Positions 44,835 through 52,389 of a stretch of 64,000 nucleotides of DNA are shown piece by piece; the first letter of the stretch is position 1, and each line of letters starts with the position of its first letter. The notes under the pieces are model-generated. The model worked only from the letters and a program-made list of their open reading frames with translations, ran no database searches and was not told where the DNA came from. The DNA comes from an uncultured Rhodopila sp. (GTDB lineage: Bacteria; Pseudomonadota; Alphaproteobacteria; Acetobacterales; Acetobacteraceae): positions 58,424-122,423 of the forward strand of contig CAINOE010000095.1 of NCBI GenBank assembly GCA_903851415.1. The letters are read 5' to 3'. A program made the translations under genes and the position numbers.

Positions 44835-45614
44835 TCAGGCGGCAGGCCCTGTTGGAGGCCCTTCGAATCCGACTGAAAGACCTTGGCGACGCGCAGACTC
44901 TGCTGCTTCAGCCATTCGATCCTTGATGGCGGCAAGGGATTCAACACGACATAAGTATCCGGCCTCGATGTTGGTGAGGCATTCGGTGCCGTGACCGAAT
45001 TCGGCGCGCCAGAATTGTTTGAGTTCGTCTCCATGCTTTTTGTCTAGCACCTCCAGCACCTCATTGCGAACCGCAATTTGGCGGGCTTCCCTGGTTTCCG
45101 TCAGGGTTGTCATGCCGATCACGTGCCCGCCGTGGTGTTCGACAAAGCCCCGCAGATTCGCAAGCGTTCCGCCAAACCCGACATGGTCGTCAACGAGAAG
45201 ATAGTCAGCGCCGGCGACCACGTCGCCGGTAAACAGCGGCGGCGTCACAAGGCGGTGCCATCCGCTTGCTTTCGTGTGACCAACCTTGGTCGACTGCACC
45301 ACCTGGCCTGCCACCGCCGATAGGCCGAGCCTGGCGGCGAGGGCCTGTGCCATGGCGTCAGGGATCGCGTTGAAGCCGGCGACCTCATCGGCAGTGACGG
45401 CCAGAACAAGCGGCCGGCGGCCAGCCAAAAGGTGGCCCAGCCGGTTGATCGCTACCGGGGCCAACAAATCCATAACCAAGGCCCTGGCGGCATCGGGGTC
45501 GCCGGATTTCGCCGCCGGATAAGACGGATGGCTGTCACGAATTTTCTGAACGCTATGGATGACGACTTCGGGAAAGCCGGCAGGCCAGGGCGTTCGAGGA
45601 ATGACGGCGGGCAT
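44835..45614 (-). CDS. Phosphoribosyltransferase-like protein
   Basis: The 259-residue protein has a type I PRTase pattern: LVLAVTADEVAGFNAIPDAM for the substrate hood and strand 1, and the PRPP loop ADYLLVDDHVGFGGTLANLR (Asp-Asp followed by GGT) near residue 140, then GHVIGMTTLTETREARQIAV. The C-terminal 60 residues are an added helical part (LKQFWRAEFGHGTECLTNIE). Such stand-alone PRTases are found on mobile regions beside helicase/methylase genes; here only the nuclease-fold gene is adjacent and converges on it. The base or acceptor is unknown. Confidence 0.75.
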   Translation of the reverse strand: MPAVIPRTPWPAGFPEVVIHSVQKIRDSHPSYPAAKSGDPDAARALVMDLLAPVAINRLGHLLAGRRPLVLAVTADEVAGFNAIPDAMAQALAARLGLSAVAGQVVQSTKVGHTKASGWHRLVTPPLFTGDVVAGADYLLVDDHVGFGGTLANLRGFVEHHGGHVIGMTTLTETREARQIAVRNEVLEVLDKKHGDELKQFWRAEFGHGTECLTNIEAGYLCRVESLAAIKDRMAEAAESARRQGLSVGFEGPPTGPAA

Positions 45615-45885
45615 TCGGGTGTTCCAACGTTCCGGCTTGGCGCTGTCTGCTCATGCCACCGCTTCTACCCGAGCGGACCGGCAGCACAAGGATGCAACGG
45701 AATCGAAAGGCGCGCCACGCACCGATCAAGGCCACACGCGCCGGGCAACCCTGCGCGGATTGCTGATCGCCTTGCGCTACCCCGTTGAGCACAAGCCTCT
45801 GTTCCGGCTGGTAAGGCAGGATTGGAGCGCTCTGTCCGGCGGCCCGTGGTGGCATGACGGTGTCCGTCGCATTCCCGGTGAGCCA

Positions 45886-46182
45886 TCACTCCGCCGCCAC
45901 CGCCTCCTGCCGACTATCAATCGGCCGCCCGTCCACCCAGGCATCGACGTCGAAATCGTTCTCCAAAAACCCCCAAGCCAGCAAATCCTTGAAATGCGCA
46001 ATCGCCGCGACCTGCCCCGGGTCCAGCGACAACCCCAGCTTCAGATGCACATCCGCACCATAGGCGACCCCGGCAGCCTCCTCGCTCGCCCCCACCTCGC
46101 GCGCCACGATCCGCCGCGTCTCCTCCGCGTTGACCCGCGCCCAGGCGGTGGCCCGGTCCACCTGAACCACGCGCACCGGGGG
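45886..46182 (-). pseudogene. Sulfonate-type binding-protein remnant (C-terminal end)
   Basis: The leftward frame reads WARVNAEETRRIVAREVGAS, EEAAGVAYGADVHLKLGLSL and ILDPGQ-like then HFKDLLAWGFLENDFDVDAW, ending QEAVAAE. It matches the last 90 residues of SsuA-like proteins (helices of the second lobe). Upstream of about 46182 the frame enters the sequence of an LLM remnant on the other strand, so the rest of the gene is gone. The preceding 45615-45885 holds no gene. Confidence 0.7.
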
Positions 46183-46187
46183 CGGCG

Positions 46188-46445
46188 CGGAACGTCGAGA
46201 TCTATCGCGCCGCCCAGAGCACCGCTTTCGAGGCGATGGTCGCCAAGGCGAACAACCAGCCGGGCCTGCCGGTGCTCTGCGGATCGCCCGAAACCGTGCT
46301 GGAGGATTTCACCAGCCTGGCGAAGACCGGCGTCGGCGGCGTCATTATCCGCTTCCGCTCCGGCCCGATGCCGGCCGCGTTCTCCTCCCGCGCGCTGAAA
46401 CTGTTCATGCAGGAGATCGCACCGCAGGTCCGCGCGGCGTCCTGA
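46188..46445 (+). pseudogene. LLM monooxygenase remnant (C-terminal end)
   Basis: The forward frame has no start at the junction and reads NVEIYRAAQSTAFEAMVAKA, PVLCGSPETVLEDFTSLAKT and GVGGVIIRFRSGPMPAAFSS, then LKLFMQEIAPQVRAAS and stop. This is the last 80 residues of a luciferase-like monooxygenase, of an SsuD-like group (F-R-x-G-P-M-P block) different from the full-length LLM genes here. It is joined head to head with the binding-protein remnant at about 46185. Confidence 0.7.
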
Positions 46446-46536
46446 CAGGCGGATCGTGGTTCCCTCCGAATAACGCCTTGTCCGAGTGGTGTGCCCAATA
46501 TACGGTCCAGGCTGCTAATCCAGCCATGAGGTCGCA

Positions 46537-47391
46537 TTGGGCAGCGCTCTGACATCCACCTTGCCGGCAAGCGCGGCATCCGAACCGGAGGCGGTGGTTC
46601 CGCCGCAACACGCCGCCAATCCCCGGATGGTCGCGCTGCTCTCCTGGCTCGCCCCGGTCCTGCTGCTGCTGGTCTGGGAGGCCGCGGCGCAACTCGGCCG
46701 CATCCCGCCGCATCTGCTGCCCGCCCCGAGCAAGGTCGCGCGCACGGCGTTCCACCTGGCGGTGCATGGCAGCCTGCTGCACGACCTCGGGATCAGCCTG
46801 CTGCGCGCAGCGGCCGGTTTCGCCATCGGCGGCTCCATCGGCTTCGCACTCGGCACCGCCGTCGGGTTTTCCCGCATTGCCGAGGCGCTGATCGACCGCT
46901 CGGTGCAGATGATCCGCGCCATCCCGTTTCTCGCGCTGCTGCCGCTGGTGATCGTCTGGCTCGGCGTCGGCGAGGCGGAAAAGATCTTCCTGGTGGCGCT
47001 CGGCGTCACCTTCCCGATCTACATCAACACCACGCTGGGGATCAGGCAGGTCGATCCCAAGCTGCTCGAACTGGGCCGCGTGCAGGGTTTGGGCACCGCG
47101 GCGATGATCCGCCGCATCGTCCTGCCCGGCGCGCTGCCCTCGGTGCTGACCGGGGTCCGTTACGCCCTCGCTACGGCCTGGCTGGCCCTTGTCGTTGCCG
47201 AAACGATCGGCGCCGACGCGGGCATCGGATTCCTGGCCATGGATGCGCGCGAATTCCTCCGCACCGACGTGATCTTCCTGACGATCCTGATCTACGCCCT
47301 GATTGGCGTCTCCGCCGACTGGGTCGCCCGCCGGCTGGAGCGCCGTCTGTTGGCGTGGCACCCGAATTTCGCCAGCCCGGGCGGCCGATGA
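46537..47391 (+). CDS. ssuC: Sulfonate-type ABC transporter permease
   Basis: The 284-residue permease has a 30-residue Ala/Pro-rich cytoplasmic start and about six membrane segments of the SsuC/TauC type, with the coupling loop GRVQGLGTAAMIRRIVLPGA and the end GFLAMDAREFLRTDVIFLTI. The TTG at 46537 is the first possible start; ATG 46627 would give a more standard N-terminus and should be considered. Its stop overlaps the ATPase ATG by 4 bp. It opens a seven-gene rightward operon (C-B-A, then A-C-B, then a NifX-like gene). Confidence 0.88.
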   Translation: MGSALTSTLPASAASEPEAVVPPQHAANPRMVALLSWLAPVLLLLVWEAAAQLGRIPPHLLPAPSKVARTAFHLAVHGSLLHDLGISLLRAAAGFAIGGSIGFALGTAVGFSRIAEALIDRSVQMIRAIPFLALLPLVIVWLGVGEAEKIFLVALGVTFPIYINTTLGIRQVDPKLLELGRVQGLGTAAMIRRIVLPGALPSVLTGVRYALATAWLALVVAETIGADAGIGFLAMDAREFLRTDVIFLTILIYALIGVSADWVARRLERRLLAWHPNFASPGGR

Positions 47392-48077
47392 GCGCCCTTC
47401 CTCCCGCTGTCAGAGTGGTCAACCTCGTCCGCCGCTACGGCGGGCGCACCGTGCTGAACGATCTGAACCTGCGCATCGAGCGCGGCGAGTTCGTCGTTCT
47501 GCTGGGCGAAAGCGGCTGCGGCAAGACCACGCTGCTGCGCGCTTTGGCCGGGCTCGATCGTGTCCAGGGCGGCCGGATCGAAGCGCCCCGCCGCCCGGCC
47601 ATGGTGTTCCAGGAGCATCGCCTGCTGCCTTGGGATTCACTGTGGCGCAACGTGGCGCTCGGACTTCAGGCCGCCGATGCGCGCGCCAGGGCCGAGGCTG
47701 CGTTGGCCGAAGTCGGCCTCGGCGGCCGGCTAGACGACTGGCCGCGCAACCTGTCGGGCGGCCAGGCGCAACGCGTCGCCCTGGCCCGCGCCCTGGTGCA
47801 GAAGCCCGAACTGCTGCTGCTGGACGAGCCATTCGCCGCGCTCGACGCGCTGACCCGCATCCGCATGCACGCCCTGGTGATACAGCTTGTCGCCCGCCAT
47901 CGCCCCGCCGTGCTGCTGGTCACGCATGACGTGGACGAGGCGATCGCCCTGGCGGACCGCATCCTGGTGATGCGAGAGGGCGCCATCGCGGCGGGGTATT
48001 TTGTTTCGGATGCGCGCGACCCGCTCGCGCTGCGCCAGTCGCTGCTGGCTGAACTCGGCGTAACGACCTTTGCCTGA
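47388..48077 (+). CDS. ssuB: Sulfonate-type ABC transporter ATPase
   Basis: The 229-residue ATPase carries Walker A GESGCGKTT, Q-loop FQEHRLLPW, signature LSGGQAQR, Walker B LLLLDEP and H-loop VTHDVDE. The ATG lies in the permease stop (ATGA). The C-terminus is short (SLLAELGVTTFA), as in E. coli SsuB. It powers the importer formed with the permease at 46537 and the binding protein at 48091. Confidence 0.92.
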   Translation: MSALPPAVRVVNLVRRYGGRTVLNDLNLRIERGEFVVLLGESGCGKTTLLRALAGLDRVQGGRIEAPRRPAMVFQEHRLLPWDSLWRNVALGLQAADARARAEAALAEVGLGGRLDDWPRNLSGGQAQRVALARALVQKPELLLLDEPFAALDALTRIRMHALVIQLVARHRPAVLLVTHDVDEAIALADRILVMREGAIAAGYFVSDARDPLALRQSLLAELGVTTFA

Positions 48078-48090
48078 CGAGGACATTTCG

Positions 48091-49053
48091 ATGGCTCCCA
48101 TTCCGCGCCGCCGTTTGCTGCAATATTCGCTCCCCGCGCTGGCCGCGTCCGGGCGCGCCCGGGGCCGGACGACCGACACGGTTCGCCTGACCTGGGGCTA
48201 CGGCGGCCTGACGCTGATCGCCAAGGAGCGCGGCGTGTTTGAGCAGCGCCTGGCGCAGCAGGGCATCAAGGTGGAGTGGCTCGGACCGTTCCCCAACCAC
48301 GCGCCCACGCTTCAGGCGGTGGCCGGCGGAAGCGCGGATTTCAGTTTCGGTGGCAGCACAACCCCGGCGCTGGCCGCGCTGATCGCCGGTGCGCCGTTGG
48401 TGTTTGCTGAATTTGTCAACTATGAACCGCGGACGACAGCGATCATCGCGCTGGATGGATCCGGCATCAATACGGTCGAGGACCTGGCCGGGAAATCGGT
48501 GGCGGTCAACCGCTCCGGCCTGGGCGAATTCCTGCTGGTGGCGGCGCTGGAGAAACACAAGGTCGATCGGTCGAAAGTCCGCTTCGTCTATCTCAATCCG
48601 CCGGACGCGGCGCCCGCTTTGGGTTCGGGCAAGGTGGATGCCTGGGCGATGTGGAGCCCGGGTGTCGACATCGCCCGCCGGCAATACAAGGCGCACGACA
48701 TTTTCGTCGAGCAACGCGACCTGGATTTTCAGATCGACTTCACATCCTATCTGGTGCCGCGTAGCTTTGCCCGGGACAATCCCGATCTTGTCCGGGCGGT
48801 GATTGCCGCGCTCAGGGAGGAAGCCGCGTGGTCCGACGAACACCCGCTGGACTCCGAGATCATAGCCCAGCGCAAGGCCAACTACAGCGACGAAATCCGC
48901 GACTACTTCGTGACCCTGCACCGGCGGTACACGTTCTACGAGCCGAACGACAAGGCGTTCGTCGCCCGGCTGCAATCGGCGGCCGACTGGCTGACGGAGC
49001 GGAAGGTGCTTCCGGAGCAGGTGATGGTGGCCGAGTATCTCGCGCCGGCTTGA
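48091..49053 (+). CDS. ssuA: Aliphatic-sulfonate-type ABC substrate-binding protein
   Basis: ATG 48091 follows GAGGA at 48079 and is 13 bp past ssuB. The 320-residue product has an RRR-containing export signal (residues 5-25) and a well-conserved SsuA pattern: LTLIAKERGVFEQRLAQQGI, VEWLGPFPNHAPTLQAVAGG, SADFSFGGSTTPALAALIAG and EDLAGKSVAVNRSGLGEFLL. It completes the second SsuABC set, here in the order C-B-A. The substrate is probably an alkane- or arylsulfonate. Confidence 0.88.
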   Translation: MAPIPRRRLLQYSLPALAASGRARGRTTDTVRLTWGYGGLTLIAKERGVFEQRLAQQGIKVEWLGPFPNHAPTLQAVAGGSADFSFGGSTTPALAALIAGAPLVFAEFVNYEPRTTAIIALDGSGINTVEDLAGKSVAVNRSGLGEFLLVAALEKHKVDRSKVRFVYLNPPDAAPALGSGKVDAWAMWSPGVDIARRQYKAHDIFVEQRDLDFQIDFTSYLVPRSFARDNPDLVRAVIAALREEAAWSDEHPLDSEIIAQRKANYSDEIRDYFVTLHRRYTFYEPNDKAFVARLQSAADWLTERKVLPEQVMVAEYLAPA

Positions 49054-49199
49054 CGCCGATCCGGATCTTTGCCGAACCGGTTCTCCGAAGCTGCCTCGAT
49101 ATGGTCATACGGCACCGTAGGACGGCATATTCCCCATTGTCCGGAAGTTTAATCCGCACTATTCGGTCCGGCAATCCGCGTTCGGATAGGAGGAATGCC

Positions 49200-50222
49200 G
49201 TGATCAGTCTCAACCGCCGCAAGGCAATCGCCCTGGCTGCCGGCGCTGCCGCGTTCCCCGCCAACCGCGGCCGCGCGCTGGAGAACCCGGCCGTCGTCCG
49301 CATCGGCTACCTGACCGCACCGCGGGCATGGACCATCGGGAAAACCGATGGCAGTTACGATAAGGCGCTCGGCACCAAAGTCGAATGGGTTCCCTTCCCG
49401 TCGGGCGGTCCCGGATTGACGCTGCTGGCCGCCAAACAGATCGACTTCGCCATCTTCGGCAACACCCCGATCGCCGCGGGATTGTCCCGCAAGCTGCCGA
49501 TCGAGATCATCGGTTCGCCCGAGATCGTCGCGACAAGCGAACGGCTGATCGCGAAGCCGGGTATCGCCAGCATCAAGGACCTGGAAGGAAAGCGCATCGC
49601 CGTGGCGCCGTCCTCCACCATGGCGTTCGCGCTGGAGGCGGCGATCCGCATCAACAAGCTTGACGGCAACTCGATCAAGCGCCTGCCGCTGGGCCAGCCT
49701 GACACGATCGCGGCGTGGCGGCGGGGCGACATCGACGCGACGTACATCAACGGCCCGTTCTGGGGCGAACTGCTGGCCGCGGGAGGCAGGCAACTGCTGG
49801 TCTCGGCGGATCTGCGGCCGTCCGGCGTCTTCGTCTGGAACAGCGCCGTCGTGCACAAGGATTTCGCCGACAGCTACCCGGAATCGGTGGTTGCATGGCT
49901 GCGCACCGTGCAGGCGCAGATCGATCGTTACAAAGCCGATCGGGATGGGGTCGCGCAGGAATTGGCGAAGGCGTACGCTGCGCCGTTCGAAGCGGTGCGC
50001 GATACGCTCGCCGGCCTGGATTATCCCACGTTCCAGGAGCAGCTCGGACCGGGCTACTGGAGCAACTCGGTGGCGTCGGGCCGGACCGCGCCGCTGGTCA
50101 AGGCGCTCGACGGCGTCGCCCGGTATCTTGCCGAAACGGGCGAGATCAAGCGTGACGGGATACCCGAGTCCTTCGCGACGACGGTGAATTACGATCTTCT
50201 GAACAGAGCATTCCCGGGCTGA
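49200..50222 (+). CDS. Taurine/sulfonate-type ABC substrate-binding protein
   Basis: GTG 49200 is fixed by a strong AGGAGG at 49187; the open frame upstream is non-coding. The 340-residue protein has a signal (residues 1-25) and a TauA-like fold with VEWVPFPSGGPGLTLLAAKQ, IDFAIFGNTPIAAGLSRKLP, IKDLEGKRIAVAPSSTMAFA and the TauA-type hinge FVWNSAVVHKDFADSYPESV. Permease and ATPase genes follow at once. Taurine itself is a candidate, but other sulfonates are equally possible. Confidence 0.85.
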   Translation: MISLNRRKAIALAAGAAAFPANRGRALENPAVVRIGYLTAPRAWTIGKTDGSYDKALGTKVEWVPFPSGGPGLTLLAAKQIDFAIFGNTPIAAGLSRKLPIEIIGSPEIVATSERLIAKPGIASIKDLEGKRIAVAPSSTMAFALEAAIRINKLDGNSIKRLPLGQPDTIAAWRRGDIDATYINGPFWGELLAAGGRQLLVSADLRPSGVFVWNSAVVHKDFADSYPESVVAWLRTVQAQIDRYKADRDGVAQELAKAYAAPFEAVRDTLAGLDYPTFQEQLGPGYWSNSVASGRTAPLVKALDGVARYLAETGEIKRDGIPESFATTVNYDLLNRAFPG

Positions 50223-50236
50223 CCGAGGCTGCGACC

Positions 50237-50998
50237 TTGCGCCGCATAGCACTGGGCGTCGCTTCGGTTTCGGGCCTGCTGCTGGCGTGGGAACTGGCGG
50301 GACGGTTCGGTCTGGTGGATCCGCTGTTCCTGCCGGCGCCGAGCGAGATACTGGATACCGCTGTTGATCTCGTCCGTAATGGATACCGCGGATCGCCGTT
50401 GTGGATGCATGTCGGAATCAGCGTCGGCCGGGCGATGCTTGCCTTCGTCCTCGCCGTCATGGCCGGCATTCCGCTCGGTGTAATCATCGGCCTGTCGCCA
50501 ATCGTTGCCGGACTGATTGATCCATTCGTGCAATTCCTGCGGCCGCTGCCGAAGCTCGCGCTGATTCCCCTGGTCATCCTGTGGTTCGGCATCGGCGAAT
50601 TTTCCAAAGTGTTCCTGATTTTCCTGTCCGCGTCGCTCAGCATCGTCGTGGGTTCGGCCGCCGCGGTTGCCAATGTGCGGCGCCAGCAGCTTCGGGCGGG
50701 CAGGGCGCTCGGGGCGCATGGTTTCGCCCTGTTCCGCCACGTGATGCTGCCGCTAATGGCGCCCGAGCTGTTCGTAACCGTGCGCCTGTCGCTGGGCATC
50801 GGCTGGACCACGTTGATTGCCGCCGAAATGATCGCCGCGGACTCCGGATTGGGCTGGATGTCGGTGAACGCCGCGGCCTATCTGCGCACCGATATCGTCA
50901 TGCTGGGCATCGTATTGCTGGGACTGACCGGCTACGCGCTCGACCTCGCGATCGTCGGGTTGCAGCGCTGGATCACGCCCTGGGCGGGACGGGGCTGA
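50237..50998 (+). CDS. Taurine/sulfonate-type ABC transporter permease
   Basis: The 253-residue permease starts at TTG 50237, 15 bp past the binding-protein stop. It shows the usual first helix (GLLLAWELAGRFGLVDPLFL), the coupling loop GRALGAHGFALFRHVMLPLM and the end YLRTDIVMLGIVLLGLTGYA. The overall pattern is that of TauC. It forms the third importer set with 49200 and 51002. Confidence 0.9.
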   Translation: MRRIALGVASVSGLLLAWELAGRFGLVDPLFLPAPSEILDTAVDLVRNGYRGSPLWMHVGISVGRAMLAFVLAVMAGIPLGVIIGLSPIVAGLIDPFVQFLRPLPKLALIPLVILWFGIGEFSKVFLIFLSASLSIVVGSAAAVANVRRQQLRAGRALGAHGFALFRHVMLPLMAPELFVTVRLSLGIGWTTLIAAEMIAADSGLGWMSVNAAAYLRTDIVMLGIVLLGLTGYALDLAIVGLQRWITPWAGRG

Positions 50999-51001
50999 CT
51001 C

Positions 51002-51808
51002 GTGCCGCTGATCCAGATCCAGGGTGTCGGCAAGACCTTTCGCGACGCCCGCGGTCGGCGGGAAACCGTGGCGCTGCAGGATGTTTCGCTGAGCGTTGAA
51101 GAGGGCGAATTCGTCTGCCTGCTCGGTCCGAGCGGGTGCGGCAAGTCCACCGTCCTGGACCTGCTGGCGGGCTTCGAAACGCCGACCGAGGGCCGGGTTC
51201 TTATTGCTGGAAAGCCGCCGGGGCGTCCGGGACCGGACCGCGGCGTGGTGTTTCAGGATGCCTCGCTGTTTCCCTGGCTTTCGGTGACCGACAACATCAC
51301 GTTCGCCCCTCGGTTGGCCGGCGTGGCGCCGTCCATCTACCGCGCCCGGGCGGCGGAGCTGATCGCGAAGATGGGGCTGGGGGGATTCGAACGCCACGCG
51401 ACCTGGGAACTCTCCGGCGGAATGCGCCAGCGCGTGGCGATCGCCCGGGCCTGGATTTCCAATCCCGGCCTGCTGCTGATGGATGAGCCGTTCGGTGCGC
51501 TGGATGCGCAGACCCGGCTGGAGATGCAGGAGACCCTGCTGGCGGCCCGCGAACAGACGCAATCCACCGTCCTGTTCGTCACCCACGACATTGAGGAATC
51601 CCTGTTCCTGGCCGATCGGCTGGCGATCATGAGCCGGCGGCCGGGCCGCATCACTGCGAACGTTCCGATCGCGTTTCCCCGCCCGCGCCGTTACGAGGCA
51701 TTGATCGCGGACCCCGGATTCGGTCGGCTCAAGCGCGACATCGTCAGACTGCTGCGCCAGGAGATCGACGCCGATCGGCCAGGCGACAGCCGAGGCGGCG
51801 GCGCCTGA
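51002..51808 (+). CDS. Taurine/sulfonate-type ABC transporter ATPase
   Basis: Starting at GTG 51002, just after the permease stop, the 268-residue ATPase has Walker A GPSGCGKST, Q-loop FQDASLFPW, signature LSGGMRQR, Walker B LLLMDEP and H-loop VTHDIEE. The C-terminal segment ITANVPIAFPRPRRYEALIA is characteristic of TauB/SsuB. It closes the third importer and precedes the NifX-like gene in the same operon. Confidence 0.92.
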   Translation: MPLIQIQGVGKTFRDARGRRETVALQDVSLSVEEGEFVCLLGPSGCGKSTVLDLLAGFETPTEGRVLIAGKPPGRPGPDRGVVFQDASLFPWLSVTDNITFAPRLAGVAPSIYRARAAELIAKMGLGGFERHATWELSGGMRQRVAIARAWISNPGLLLMDEPFGALDAQTRLEMQETLLAAREQTQSTVLFVTHDIEESLFLADRLAIMSRRPGRITANVPIAFPRPRRYEALIADPGFGRLKRDIVRLLRQEIDADRPGDSRGGGA

Positions 51809-51954
51809 GAGTGGGCGCGTCGGGCGACCGCTTCATGCCGCGAACGGCGCTCGAACCGCCGAAACAGCTTGTCCTGCGCCATATACCGGAGATAAAACGT
51901 GGAATGGCTCGCGCGGACGGCGCGGGCCTTGTCGCCGCCGGGAGGATTGGAGGG

Positions 51955-52314
51955 ATGGCCGTGAGAGTTGCAGTCGCCAGTGGAACCGGCGTCGCGGTGG
52001 ACGAACATTTCGGACACGCCACCCGCTTCGAGATCTGGGAACTGGCTGAAGGCGCGCCGCGCCTCGTTGAAGTGCGCCGCAATACGCCCGCCTGCGGTGC
52101 GGGCTGGCAGCCCGGTGCGGTCGACCCGATGGAGGCCTCCGCCCGACTCGTCGCCGACTGCCGTGCCGTGCTGATCACGCAGATCGGCGATTGCGGGGTC
52201 GCCCGCCTGGAAGAGCAGAAAATCCTGCCGTTCGAAACAGACGACACCGTGGCCGATGCCCTGCGCCAACTGGCCGAACGCCCCGAACTGTTCGCGGACG
52301 GACCGGTCGCTTGA
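51955..52314 (+). CDS. NifX/NifB-type dinitrogenase iron-molybdenum-cofactor family protein
   Basis: From ATG 51955 (preceded by GGAGGG at 51947) the 119-residue protein reads VRVAVASGTGVAVDEHFGHA, TRFEIWELAEGAPRLVEVRR, and then VLITQIGDCGVARLEEQKIL. This is the NifX/NafY/NifB-C-terminal domain, which binds Fe-S or Fe-Mo cluster precursors; the D-E-H-F-G-H-A block is diagnostic. Cys residues lie in NTPACGAG and GDCG. No nif genes are present; its place at the end of a sulfonate-import operon suggests metal-sulfur cluster handling or sulfur sensing instead. That is inference. Confidence 0.85.
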   Translation: MAVRVAVASGTGVAVDEHFGHATRFEIWELAEGAPRLVEVRRNTPACGAGWQPGAVDPMEASARLVADCRAVLITQIGDCGVARLEEQKILPFETDDTVADALRQLAERPELFADGPVA

Positions 52315-52389
52315 GCGGCGCACCAACGCCGACCCCAGCGTGACGGGAGACATGGCGCCGTAGCGCGTGATGCGCGCCGGGGCAACCAG

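Noticed and set aside
48828..49199. N-terminal extension of the taurine-type receptor frame
   Set aside because: The extension overlaps the preceding ssuA gene in another frame; GTG 49200 has AGGAGG and begins a normal export signal.
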